From: Nitzschia sp. pyKryTriq1
Lineage: Eukaryota > Bacillariophyta > Bacillariophyceae > Bacillariales > Bacillariaceae
Direction: 5' to 3'
Assembly (NCBI GenBank): GCA_956465555.1
Contig: OY101128.1
Location: forward strand, 372,001 to 436,000
DNA length: 64,000 nt
Position numbers and translations under genes: made by a program. This document shows, one piece after another, positions 42,045 to 52,414 of the stretch. Each line of letters begins with the position of its first letter. The first letter of the stretch is position 1. The notes beneath the pieces are model-generated. The model saw nothing but the letters and a program-made list of their open reading frames with translations, was not told the origin of the DNA and did no database searches.

Positions 42045-42710
42045 CAAGCCTTGCTAGCTACTACAGCACTAGCTGGCAGCTAGGGACGACTCATGAGCGA
42101 CGTGGCGGCTGAGTGACAGGGTTGTCGTCTGGTTGGGCTGCATGACTACTGACTCTGTTGTCGTTTACGACTAGACGAAAACAGCTTGGGTTTTGCATAC
42201 TGTGTTGCTGATGTGCAGTACGACGAGAGTGCGGTTTCCGAATAATATTATTCGGAATCTGTCTGCCACCTGAAAACGAATGCTATGTCGAACACAACCA
42301 GAATGACCGAGAGAAAATCAAATGCAAGCACAAGCACAGTAGGTACCAACTAACGGGAAGGAACGGCCCGCACTCCACATTTTTTCATTTTTGAATCATA
42401 TAAGAAGTAAGCAATAGAAACTTGGTATAATTAGACCACCACTTCAATGCAAACAAATCATATGAACTACCTGAGATGCGGTGCAATTTGAATGAGTACT
42501 ACGTAGTATGAAGAGCATACTCGTGTTTGTGGTGCAATATATTGTTACAGTACCGTAATAACATAGCCCCTTTAGAGAGCACAAGTGGCAGGACACCTGC
42601 AGTAGACTACATTGTTACTTGGAATCATTTTGTGATAGAGATGTCCTATAACCGATACGTCTCCGCAAGTGTACTCATACTATGCACGCGCTATAATACC
42701 TGTGTTTAGT
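42045..42710. other. Convergent intergenic spacer
   Basis: About 670 bp with no supported gene. A short self-complementary run GGCTAGCAAGCCTTGCTAGC lies at ~42040-42058, directly at the stop of the preceding ORF, and could form a terminator-like hairpin. Confidence 0.45.
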
Positions 42711-43966
42711 TCATACCGTCTGTATAAAGGAGTCGGGTGGAGAGCTCGATCTTCCTCTTCTCTGCCGTGTCTGGTCTCTTTTATTGTTTCGTTCCAACAG
42801 TCGCCGATTCTGTTGCCTCCAATCAGAATCCGACGACTCGTAGTCTGTATCATCACCGCCACCCCTCGCGACTGGAAGAGACGAGGTCTTCTTCCAGTGG
42901 TTAGTATCGTTCCTTCTACCTTTGCTGGTAGTATTAGACACCCGAGATAAGACTGTTTTGATCATGGGCATGGCTTGAATCGCCGCGGGTCCTTCCATAA
43001 TATCTCTAAAGTCCACAGTGTCTTCCTCATTGTAGTCAAACTTCTGCGAGACTCGTCGATAGTTCATCCAAATCGTCCTACAGGTCATTACTGTCAAGAT
43101 CATACAAACCAAGGAAGATTCCCACTGCAAAATGATCCATACAACAATGACAACACTCCCCACTGTGCACGCCAAGCCCACTCCAAAAACCTTAAAGACC
43201 CCGTTGCGCTCCTCATACAGACCATCGGTAGCCGTCATCATACTTCCATCGGGTCCCCTTAGAGCCATACCGGCTCCCAAAACACTCAGGGTGGTTGTGT
43301 GGCTGACCACGATCATGTTGGCACAAAACGCCGAGACAATCATAGAGTAGTATAAGAATTTCAAAATGCGGGGAAATAATCTCAGGTCTTCGTCCTAATA
43401 ATACAAACCAATACAGTATTTGTATCATTTATTTCATGGGTTTGAAACAATGCAAAAGAAAAGAAAACAAAACGTTGAGACATACGATTCTCATTCCTTG
43501 ACGATCGAGCTTCCAAAACATATCTGCTATTCCCCCGTACGCATCCTCGAAAGGATCAGGAACACAGTCTAATTGTAGACTATGAATGATGTACGCCGAG
43601 ACCGAGAGAGACAAACGAGCACAAACAACACATAGACGGACGTACCCAGTCATTATTGTGGGGAGGATTGAACTCGATGAACATGGTAATGTCCAAGCCA
43701 GCCAGGACAGCTGCCTGTGTACCGACCGTCACTGTTCGCGACAAATGACAAAAAATGAAAGCGTCAGTTGTTGCTGTTGTCTTCTTTTTTGAAGAAAAAA
43801 ATCAATAGAAAAATGAAGTGGATGATGACCAACACACGGCGGATACGCAGCACGTAATCGTAAACTCACTAAAGTTAGAATGGTGGAGGTTGAATTCCTT
43901 CTCTTTCAACGCTGTGGCTTGCTGCTTCAGCGCGCTTTGAAGCTGTAACTTGTCGGCTGCTAACAT
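42711..43966 (-). CDS. Four-TM protein, Orai/CRAC-channel-like (tentative), 3 exons
   Basis: Exons (minus) 43966-43870, 43731-43646 and 43394-42711. Introns are 138 bp (GTGAGT...AACAG) and 251 bp (GTACGT...ATTAG). Phases fit and give 288 residues. A basic amphipathic N-terminus (LQLQSALKQQATALKEKEF) leads into TM1 (~34-53, VGTQAAVLAGLDITMFIEF) containing a membrane-embedded glutamate E52. TM2 is ~74-100, the conserved-looking loop GAGMALRGPDGSM follows, then TM3 ~127-151 and TM4 ~154-171, and a hydrophilic Arg/Ser C-terminus. Four helices, an N-terminal helix running into TM1 and a glutamate near the TM1 exit match the Orai calcium-channel plan, where that glutamate is the selectivity filter. 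The sequence match is weak, so the label is a hypothesis. Another multi-pass protein family is the alternative. Confidence 0.68.
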
Positions 43967-44625
43967 GGTGCGTCGTCCTCAATAAACAATTTCAAGAAAA
44001 GCTAGTACTGTCTGTACGTGAAGTGTGCTGGATCGTCTCGTGACCAAGTGATGGTGGATGATAAATGATAAAGAAGTTATGCTGTTGATGGTAAGAGAAA
44101 AGTGAAAAAGCAAATTTTTTGGACCTTGGTATGTTACTTATTGTATTAGGTCTCTACTCGCAAAAAAGCGCGCGAGAGTCATTGTCGGCGGTCGTTCGTC
44201 GAATCTCTCGCGATGAGGGAGTGGGAATAGAGTGCGGGAAGGCGGGCGCGGTCTGCGTGTGAATCGAGTGAGTCACAGACCGCGGCTCACTCGTGAATCG
44301 AATGAATCACTGGAGCCCATTTTTATTTCGTCACAGCCGATGAGAGTACGAATATCCCGTACGGCAGAGCAAGGCCAGGTGTTCATCACACCTCCTAGCA
44401 TTTCGCAGACATAACACTGCTCGTACAGTCCAAGTACTATTTTTGTCAAGTTAAGTTTCTGTTATCGAGCAAAGGGAAGAAGGCAGGCAGGCGGCAAGTG
44501 GGAAGACCGAAAAGTCGGATCCAGATGCAGAATCCAAGGTGCAATGGCAACAGATCTAGATGCTAGAAGACGTCGCGTCGCCGTGCACCCCCAACCACAT
44601 CTATCCGCCAGAATGTGAAGAATAG
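43967..44625. other. Intergenic region
   Basis: About 660 bp between two minus-strand genes; it includes the Orai-like gene promoter. TCGTGAATCGAATGAATCAC and CGTGTGAATCGAGTGAGTCA (44260-44310) form a short imperfect direct repeat. No gene is seen. Confidence 0.5.
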
Positions 44626-47424
44626 TTACGCCCAATAGATGTGGCTCATCTTGAAGGTATTCTGTCGGCCACAACCGATTATTCGAAATGCCACTTCAAC
44701 TTCGGTTTCGACGCCTCCAGTAAAGTTCTGGTCGTCCAGTAAGACTACCGTTTCTACCACCCGAGCTAAATCTTTCTTCTTTTCAAGAAAGGTCGCCTTG
44801 TCCATGGTGGTTATGTTTCCATTGATTGCGTATTGAAACTTGAAATTGGCGGCAAGTTGTGGCGGCTTCTTCTTGAGACGTCGTTTGTCCGAAGAAGAGG
44901 AAAATGATGACGTCGATTGGTTGACAAGGGGTGTCGTCAAATCATTACTTGAATGGTAAACGTCTGAAATGCTTTCTTTCTCGTGCAAGTCTCTATTTGA
45001 CGTAGTCTCGTTGTTGACTCCCACCCAGCCTTCCGTCTTCCAGACGGAACCCGACTCATGCCACGTCTCCAATTTGATCACGATGTGGCCATGGAGTAGA
45101 TCCGGAACATTCAAAACCATCCAGCCACTAAGTCCATCGAATAAGAAACCATTCCTGCCATCATTATGGGCCTTGAGTAGACAGCTCTCGCCATTTCCTC
45201 GACTACAAAAGGAATCCAGGGATCCGTCACAGAACTCATCTCCCGATTTTGTCTGCAGTACAAATCCTTTTCCGACAGGAACATGTGGTGGTTTCGCGAA
45301 TGTGGGCATTTTATAGACACCCGTGGCCCAGGTCGGTGCTAGAATGGGACGAAAGGCTACCCCTGATTCTACGATAGAAAGGACATCGATTTCCCCCTCG
45401 GGTGGATGAAGGGAAGGATTGAAAATATCAGGCGGATTGTAGATCGGACGCTCTGAGTCGTTGATATTGGCCAGCATCTCGGGAGGCATCAGCGTGCGAA
45501 TATTCGTCAAGCTTGGAAAGGCACGTGGTGTGAATTCTGTTCGGGCCTACGCACGGTGAGGAGAGAGTTAGGCGATTACAGTACGAGTGAAGTATAAGTG
45601 GTGAGTTTGTGGTGGTGATACGTCACATAGACTTTGCTTAGCCGAACGCCATCAGTCTTTACCTTCATTGGATATCTACAGAAAAAATTCATTTCCCCAT
45701 AGTTTAGGCAATGATACTTCTCCAAAGGTATCTCTTCGACACGTTTTCGAAGACCTTCGTAGTGAGCGGTCATGTGCCACGCTTCATCGTTCAGCAACAA
45801 TCCATCGGTCTCCTTCCACAGGTTCAAGGCATCCTTGGTCGCTTCCAGAATGGTGTACGTCAGCACCCGTCCAAATAGCTGATGCTCCCGATTCCCTGGA
45901 TGCCATGACGCTCGTCCACCGGGTGCGTTGCTCTGCTGTGTGGTTGGAGTGACATCGGGTCGATCAATCCAACAGACTCCGTCGTAGCGATTGTTCTTAC
46001 AGATTGAGTTGGCCGCCCCCGAGCATTTCAAATAGCGTCCTGCATAGGGCTGAGACATTAGCTCTTCAAAGGTGGAACATTTGCCTATTCCCTGCATGCC
46101 ACTTCCAGGTATCCCGATTTCCACTAAGATTGCATCGTATTGTTAGAATCATCATCATCATCATCATAATCATCACTTCTAGCCTGGAAAGAACGAATCA
46201 TCACCATCACCATCATCATATTGCGAACGAACATACCTCCTGCCGCTTGATTGTATTCCCGGGCGATCCTTGCCGACTGGGTCCACAAGACTGGAATTTT
46301 GTGGGGACTCGCTAACAATCCTTGGCGATGCATCAACTCAATGTCCCGATTATTTTTCTCGGTCATACCGGAATCCCACATGAGCATGTCCACATCTTGC
46401 CCATAAATGTCTCCGGCAGCTATGCCATTGTGGACGGTTCCCAGCCCCCCATTGCCAAAGTTTCGTGCCACAAATTGAACGCCCATTCGTGCAAATACCG
46501 ATTCGAGAATCCATTGTATTTGTAGCATGTATGATTGCTGAAAGTGATTTCTACGGTACGAGCAGCAGCAGCAGGGACAGCAAAATAAGATGGTGAAAAC
46601 TAAAAGTTCGTTGACAGAGAGAGAATAAGCACAGCACACGCATCATCACCTCCTCCCGTATCCGTGTTTCATTTTGATTTTACGTACCCATGACCTGCCG
46701 CAGCCGAATGCCCTCCCATGGCAAAGACAAATACATCTTCGGTCATGATGGCGTGCAGTATTCGCTTGATGAGCCCCTGCCAGCTGGCATCGGTCGTCCA
46801 TCCACCTTGTCGGTTTCCAGACTCGGTGACAGCAGCAACTTCCGATGAGTTGTATCGAAATATTTGGAACATTGTGGAATTCAACGGATCCTGACCATAT
46901 TCTACCATGATTGCTTTTTGCACTCGTTCCACTAATTGGATTGACTGGGGCAGGAACTTGGCCAAGAATTCGGCATCGATTTGCCAGGCATTCTTCGGAA
47001 ATTCGTGGCGAGGAACATCTCGATGAGGATACGCGGCATAAAAGTCGTTCTGGGGGCGATCCTTTTCCTTTTCATCCACCAAGGTCCACGATCCCCACTC
47101 TTCCACCAACGCTTGACGACGAGTCTCATTATTGTCAAACACGTGCGCACGCCCTCGAAGAACATACGTCCGACGCGTGTGGGCATCAGCGGTCGTCGTC
47201 AAGGACGGGGAATCATCGTCCTCCCCTTGGGATGTTTCTGGCTGACCTTCGTCTCTGGTAAAGTTCTTGATTTGTACCCCGACTCGTGCCCTGCCTTCCA
47301 GAGAACTTGTCTCCATGGAGTTCGACAGGAACACCGCGAATAAACCCAGCACAAGCAAGCCGACCACTCGCACAAGTTTATTGGAGTTGTCCCCCGAGTT
47401 GCGGTTTTCAGCTGTGGAATTCAT
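44626..47424 (-). CDS. SGNH/PC-esterase-like type II membrane protein, 4 exons
   Basis: Exons (minus) 47424-46688, 46550-46237, 46123-45663 and 45546-44626. Introns are 137, 113 and 116 bp, all GT-AG and frame-consistent, giving 810 residues. One N-terminal helix (~18-35, RVVGLLVLGLFAVFLSN) predicts Golgi/ER type II topology. The lumenal part carries FAMGGHSAAAGHG|NHFQQSY across intron 1, GNGGLGTVHNGIAAGDIYG, VDMLMWDSGMTEKNNRDIEL, PVLWTQSARIAREYNQAAG and IPGSGMQGIGKC. The G-H-S block followed by W-D-S-G-M-T and many Cys residues resembles SGNH-like or PC-esterase folds acting on polysaccharide acyl groups. From memory this is an expanded, uncharacterised family in diatoms. The C-terminal third is a second, beta-rich region (HIVIKLETWHESGSVWKTEG; VETEVEVAFRIIGCGRQ), possibly lectin-like. 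Catalysis is not demonstrated. Confidence 0.85.
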
Positions 47425-48415
47425 TTTTTTGTTGGGTAAACTCTAACGGTACAGTCAGTACTATCACTGTCTGTATTACTGTATATTCTTGTAGGGCTAT
47501 TGCTTGATTCAGACCTTTGACCTGCCTGCCAAAATACCGGTACGTACAGTACACGTACTCCTCACGAATGCTGTTGGAGGGGGGTGACACCGTGCTTTAC
47601 AAGTACTTGTAGGACCCGAGCACTGACTGTAACTTCCAACACTTGTACTCTGTTGTCTCTCTTACTACCTGCTTGTTACAGGGTCAGCAGTCGAAGGGAC
47701 CTATCCTACTATAGCTACCTTAGTAGTATACCGGTAGCTGGTACCCGAGTACACTCAACGAAAAATGAATACCGAATAGTACCGGTATGTATGCGGATAC
47801 TTCATTTCTTTTCTCAGCCGCACTGCGACGATGAACGACGAGCAGAGGACCGACCGAAAACCGCCAAATCTCCAGTTGCCAGAGAGTGAGATTTCAACTT
47901 TGCGTAAATAAGGGCCTCGTCAAAAGCCTCATTAGAAGGCCTTTCATACATATGGTCCGTCTCTCTGGAGTACCGGTAATAGGCCGAAGAGTGGAGAAGC
48001 TTCATACGTACCGTAAACACCAAAAGCAAAAAGCATGCATTTCACGCCGTATTCGTCGTCGAAGAATCATCTCTATATCATATCGCATCTTTCTACCGAC
48101 TCTATTCTCTCTCTCTCTCTCTCTCTCTCTACGAATACTAGTAGACTACGAGTTGCAGAAAGAGGGGGCAGAACGCCGGTAGCGGATCGAAGTGTCGTCT
48201 ACTACTAGTAGGTTTGAGAGGCGAGAGAACAAGGGCAGGGCGCGCTCTGGGAAAGGGATGTTCAATGTAAACTAACTTGCCAGAGTCGACCTAAGCCCTA
48301 ATGCCGGAGCAGCTATTCTGATTCTCTATTGTCTTTGTCTCTCTACTCTAGAATAGTGCGTTACTTTGATTGCACAAAACGGGGGATCCTTATCTCTCTT
48401 TATCATCTCCAGGCT
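47425..48415. other. Intergenic region
   Basis: About 990 bp. It includes the promoter of the SGNH-like gene. GTAC clusters lie at 47538-47560 and 47730-47790, and a CT dinucleotide run at 48106-48130. No gene is supported. Confidence 0.55.
48106..48130. repeat. (CT)n microsatellite
   Basis: About 12 perfect CT units between the 3' end of the histidine kinase and the SGNH-like gene. Confidence 0.95.
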
Positions 48416-50293
48416 CTAAATACCTCCCTCCCCCTCTTCTTTGGAATGATAGCTTTCGAGTGTTGCAAGCAACAACTTGCGGTTCAGTGGTTTCGTCAAA
48501 TAGTCTGTCATTCCAAAAGCAAGACCGCGCTCCTCGTCTCCTTTCATGGCTCCTGCCGACAGAGCGATGATAGGAAGTGCATCTTCATTCGGTAAGTCGA
48601 AGTCGCCTAGCTCCCCCATTGCCTCTGCCTCCAGTGCGCGAATTCGTTGTGTGGCATGTAGTCCATCCAATCGTGGCATTTGAACATCCATCAGGATCAA
48701 TGTTATCTCGGAGCGGTGCTCCTTGTAGACCTCAATGGCTTCCTCGCCGTCTTTGGCGAGAAGAACGTTGTAACCGGCATTGGTGAGCATTCGATGGGCC
48801 AATCGACGGCTTACATTATCATCCTCGGCAACAAGAATCTTGCCATCCTTCTTAGATAACTTCCGGTTTGACTGCCGCTCGGTGCCTCTGTTAGAGTTGT
48901 CCAGTCTTGTGGCACACTCCCCACCAGCGGGCCGGTACGGTAGTGCAAAAGTGAAGGTGGATCCACTGTCCACTCCCCCCATACTCGACTCGACTCGAAG
49001 GTCACCACCCATCATTTCCACGAGATGATGGCTGATCGTGAGGCCTAGACCCGTGCCCCCGTGTTCACGGGTATCGCCAATTTCCACTTGACGAAAGGGT
49101 TCAAAGATCGACTTGAGATGGGCTTCGGGAATGCCTTTTCCAGTGTCACGAACACTGAATTTAAGTCTCGGTTTTCCTGCCTTGTCTCCAGTTTCTTCTG
49201 GGACTAGACGAATTTGAAACGCGACCTCCCCATTGTCAGTGAACTTGATCGCATTAGAAACCAAATTATTGATCACCTGGTGGAGTCTGAATCGATCCCC
49301 TAGAACTACTTCCTCAAGGGACGAGTCCATATCCACGAGAAACTGAATATGCTCTTTTCCCTTTTGCTTCAACAATGTTGAAGCAAGACTTTGAGTATGC
49401 TCCGTGACAGCCTTGAGTGAATAGACTTCATCATGGTTCATGTCCATTTGACCTGCCTCGATCTTGGACAAATCCAGGATGTCTTGAATGATGGAGAGAA
49501 GCAAAGCACCACTTTGCTTCGCGATGTTCATCCCATCCAAGTTTTCCTCTCTATGAGAGGAAGATAGATCGTTAGACAGTGCCAGATCAATGTGCCCGAT
49601 GATTCCGTTGAGTGGAGTTCGAATCTCGTGGCTCATGTTGGCCAAGAAGGCGGACTTGAGTTGATCGGCATCTTCTGCCCGCTTCTTGGCACCCAATAAT
49701 CGTTCCTCGCTGAGCTTGTTGTCGTGGATATCGTAGCACGAGCCTATGTATCCAAGAAAGGTACCATCCAAGTCATAAAAAGGCTGGCCATGATCCCCAA
49801 TCCACCGGTACTGGCCGTACTTGTTCTTGAGACGATACTCCATGTAAAATGGGTTCCGCTTGTCAAATGCCGCTACGTAGGTGGCAACGCATTGGTCGAA
49901 TTCGTCAGGGTGGACACCCGTCGTCCAACCATTTCCAAATTCGTGCTCGAAGGTGTGTCCTGTCCACTCGAGCCATGTTTTGTTGAAGTAATCACACATC
50001 TTGTCCAACCGAGACCTCCAGATCAGAGCTGGAAAGTCGTCGAAAATCTTGAGGTAGAGCTCTTTGGCAGTACTGATTTGTACTTGCTGTTTTCTTAGCA
50101 GGAGATTCTCTTGCTCTAAAGCTCGGATCCGGGCTTCGTACTCGTTTTGCATCGCCATCACGTCGTCCATCAGGACAAGCGCTGAAGTCGCGGAGGCAGA
50201 AGCAGACGCTGATACTTCACTGGTCACTGCGACGTCAACGTTCCGGCGGTTGTTTCGTGAAATTCCACCGGTATATATTAGTTGGCTACTCAT
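48416..50293 (-). CDS. Hybrid histidine kinase (PAS-HisKA-HATPase-REC)
   Basis: 625 residues from MSSQLIYTGGISRNNRRN. The frame continues 138 codons upstream to an ATG at 50707, but that stretch has no protein character and its first codons lie inside a TIR element, so 50293 is preferred. After a short coiled coil (NEYEARIRALEQENLLLRKQ) comes a PAS domain (~75-180; IFDDFPALIWRSRLDKMCDY ... GYIGSCYDI). HisKA has NMSHEIRTPLNG, with the phospho-acceptor His at ~222. The HATPase domain has NNLVSNAIKFTD, DTGKGIPE and GGTGLGLTIS (~343-420). The receiver has LVAEDDN, LILMDVQMPRLDG (phospho-Asp ~534), ALSAG and DYLTKPL. No membrane segment is present, so it is a soluble sensor kinase. The PAS ligand and the downstream phosphotransfer partner are unknown. 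All catalytic motifs are intact. Confidence 0.95.
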   Translation of the reverse strand: MSSQLIYTGGISRNNRRNVDVAVTSEVSASASASATSALVLMDDVMAMQNEYEARIRALEQENLLLRKQQVQISTAKELYLKIFDDFPALIWRSRLDKMCDYFNKTWLEWTGHTFEHEFGNGWTTGVHPDEFDQCVATYVAAFDKRNPFYMEYRLKNKYGQYRWIGDHGQPFYDLDGTFLGYIGSCYDIHDNKLSEERLLGAKKRAEDADQLKSAFLANMSHEIRTPLNGIIGHIDLALSNDLSSSHREENLDGMNIAKQSGALLLSIIQDILDLSKIEAGQMDMNHDEVYSLKAVTEHTQSLASTLLKQKGKEHIQFLVDMDSSLEEVVLGDRFRLHQVINNLVSNAIKFTDNGEVAFQIRLVPEETGDKAGKPRLKFSVRDTGKGIPEAHLKSIFEPFRQVEIGDTREHGGTGLGLTISHHLVEMMGGDLRVESSMGGVDSGSTFTFALPYRPAGGECATRLDNSNRGTERQSNRKLSKKDGKILVAEDDNVSRRLAHRMLTNAGYNVLLAKDGEEAIEVYKEHRSEITLILMDVQMPRLDGLHATQRIRALEAEAMGELGDFDLPNEDALPIIALSAGAMKGDEERGLAFGMTDYLTKPLNRKLLLATLESYHSKEEGEGGI

Positions 50294-50640
50294 TGTCAAA
50301 AGATTTGTAACAGAATTCTTGTCAAAGATGTTATTGTGTGTTGCGTTTGTTGTTTTAAAATCGCGATATGAGGAATGGGAAATGTATGATAAAGAAGCAG
50401 GATGGACAATAGCTAGGTAGAAATTTTTTTCGGCTTTTCTGTTGTCAAGCGCTGCGTGCCAGCGGTCATTCTTTACGGGTTCTTTTCTCCAGCCGAAAGG
50501 ACCAACAGAATACATTAAAAACAAATCAACAGCCCTTACGAGTACCAGGTACCGGTACTGTACAATGCATGGAACGCACGCACGGGCGGGGTGGGGTGCA
50601 TCATCATCTGATCTCAAGCACGGTACAACACCGCTGTTAT

Positions 50641-50669
50641 TAGGGGTAGCCAAAGTTTCTGATGTTGCG
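50641..50669 (+). repeat. Left terminal inverted repeat
   Basis: 29 bp, perfect complement of 51414-51442. It lies just upstream of the histidine kinase's 5' region. Confidence 0.88.
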
Positions 50670-50971
50670 TCTGAAGTTGCTTTAAGTAATTTTGTTTCGA
50701 CGCTCATTGGTCTAAATATATCGAAGCGATTTTCTTAATGCAACTTCAGAAGGGCATCTTCGGACCGCAAAACACGCTCTGATAATGCCCTTGCAGAAGT
50801 TGCCCTTCCAGATGTTCCCTTTCGTAAATTATTCGTAAGCCCGCCGGTATCCGGTTTCCTTCTCTTCTCTCTACTGTATCTGTGCGAGTACTTCTTTTTC
50901 CCTCTTCAAGCCTTTCTCTCTTCCATTCTTCTGCCATTACCTTCTTTAATTCATTATCAATTATCATTACC

Positions 50972-51154
50972 ATGAGCCAACTACAGGTATCAAAATGCAT
51001 GCTTAGGGGATGCAAGGTAAAGAAGAATGGTGATGCGCCCGTGCCACCAGTGTTCAAATGTCATGCCCCGAACTGTACGAAGATGGGGCATAGACTTTGC
51101 TTCTCAGAGGTGCTGTCGAAGTCAATGAGAAGCTTAGAGGATAGGGAACAGTAG
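50972..51154 (+). CDS. Zinc-finger mini-ORF inside the TIR element
   Basis: 60 residues from MSQLQVSKCMLRGCKVKK (context TTACCATGAG). Cys/His spacing is C-x4-C-x15-C-x4-C-x4-H-x2-C (C9, C14, C30, C35, H40, C43), including FKCHAPNCTKMGHRLCF, which looks like a genuine zinc-binding module. After it comes a short helix SEVLSKSMRSLED and a stop. Such fingers occur at the N-terminus of transposases in several DNA transposon families, and the position inside a TIR element supports that reading. It may be all that remains of a longer transposase gene, or a captured small DNA-binding protein. Whether it is translated is unknown. Confidence 0.5.
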   Translation: MSQLQVSKCMLRGCKVKKNGDAPVPPVFKCHAPNCTKMGHRLCFSEVLSKSMRSLEDREQ

Positions 51155-51172
51155 AGGTAGACTGGTCGGTCG

Positions 51173-51200
51173 GTGTTGTGTTGTGTTGTGTTGTGTTGTG
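51173..51200. repeat. (TGTTG)n microsatellite
   Basis: About five copies of TGTTG inside the TIR element. Confidence 0.85.
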
Positions 51201-51413
51201 TGGTGTTGTTGCTTTGTTATTGCTTTGCTGGTACGTAAAGAGAAGGAAGGGGAAAGCGCGCCTTGGAGGGAGAACTTCAAGCAAAGAACAACTTCAGAGA
51301 AATCTTCAGAACGCGAAAGAAGGGGGATTCACATTCTGATAATGCCCTAACGGTGGTTTATTTTGATTGGCTAAAGCGATGCACGAGCCAGCCTTTTCGC
51401 GCGCATCTTCTGG

Positions 51414-51442
51414 CGCAACATCAGAAACTTTGGCTACCCCTA
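51414..51442 (-). repeat. Right terminal inverted repeat
   Basis: 29 bp, perfect complement of the left TIR at 50641-50669. Confidence 0.88.
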
Positions 51443-51950
51443 TTGTTGTACTTGTACCGTGGCTATCAGATGTCCACACCACATACTGTACGTCCGAGCC
51501 GTTCTTGCACGTCTATGAACAAGGGTAGTACCAGCAGGTACTATCCTGATACTGTGCTTTCTGGGTTCGTTTTCCCAGAAAGGACCAACATGCCATATTT
51601 ATCATCGAACATCAAAAAATCATTCGCTTAAGCCCCATGAAAAGCCTACAGTACCTACACTGTACGAGTACTTGTCTACGAACGGCACTGAATTGAAGAT
51701 GAGTGTTTAAAGCAAAAGCAACATCAAATCATGCATGGGAGGCGGAAGGCATGCAGGAGGAAGGTGTAGATGGCGAGCAAAGAACGATTGGAACCGGTCT
51801 TTGCTGTTCTACCGCCACCATCATAATATGGTAGGCTTCGCTTTAAGTTTGGGTTCGCTTCATCGCATCTGGCGGCGGCGGCGGGCGGGCGCGGGGCTCC
51901 GTACGAACTTGATACCACAAGTAAAAGTACAAGTGTATGTACCGGGCGGG

Positions 51951-52145
51951 GTTGTTGTTGTTAACTACCTCCGGTGTCATTGAGCTTGCCCAGCATGGGA
52001 TGCCAATCCCGGCAGAGGCTCGCGGGCACCTAGGCTGCTCTGGTTGGACTACCGCTCATTTTAGCGTCGTCTGTCATCTCACTACTAGCCGGGGGGCTTG
52101 CTTAGTTCGGGATATCGATCCCAGCAGAGGCCCGGCGGGTTTTCC
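51951..52145 (-). repeat. LINE 3'-tail-like relics (two copies)
   Basis: GTTGTTGTTGTTAACTACCT at ~51951 and the following ~100 bp resemble the 3' end of the LINE at 61856. Both share the core GGGAT-NNC-NATCCC followed by CAGAGGC. A second, shorter core copy is GGGATATCGATCCCAGCAGA at ~52109-52128. The minus-strand orientation puts the AAC repeats at the 3' end, as in many LINEs. Confidence 0.6.
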
Positions 52146-52414
52146 TTTGATGTTAAGTACAGAAGGCGCAAGTGTGCCACGCTCGCAGTATCGTTAATGG
52201 GTGACTGCTAGCTCGTTAATGGGTGACTGCTAGTGTCACGGCGGGGTACATGAGGAGTCCATGCAGAGATTCGCGATGATAGGCCTGCCCTGCTTGCGAA
52301 ACAGGGGGGCCTGCGCCGCCTGCGCATCAGGAGTTGAGTCCGTGTATCTGCGTCAGCATTATAGGTCACACAAGGTGGCTGGACAGATCGGACTTCTTAA
52401 ACGTAAAGAAAGCT

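Larger units (their letters stand above)
50641..51442. mobile_element. DNA transposon-like element with 29-bp terminal inverted repeats
   Basis: The left end TAGGGGTAGCCAAAGTTTCT followed by GATGTTGCG (50641-50669) is the exact reverse complement of 51414-51442. The element is 802 bp. Subterminal inverted sequences are also present (AACTTCAGAAGGGCAT at ~50741 against ATGCCCTTGCAGAAGTT at ~50785, and TGATAATGCCCT at both sides). Flanks share TGTT, a possible 4-bp duplication, but the exact boundary is unclear. It contains a 60-residue zinc-finger ORF and a TGTTG microsatellite. No transposase catalytic core is present, so it is non-autonomous. Perfect TIRs suggest a fairly young insertion. Confidence 0.82.

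Noticed and set aside
43429-43653. Possible extra exon of the Orai-like gene
   Set aside because: No acceptor/donor combination keeps the frame, while joining 43646 directly to 43394 is in phase and gives a smooth protein. The sequence is treated as intron 2.
50294-50707. 138-residue N-terminal extension of the histidine kinase
   Set aside because: No protein-like composition; its first codons lie inside the TIR element and it crosses a GTAC palindrome cluster. The ATG at 50293 is preferred.
51173-51200. Telomere-like or CRISPR-like repeat
   Set aside because: A simple TGTTG microsatellite without spacers; the window has no CRISPR array and is clearly eukaryotic.
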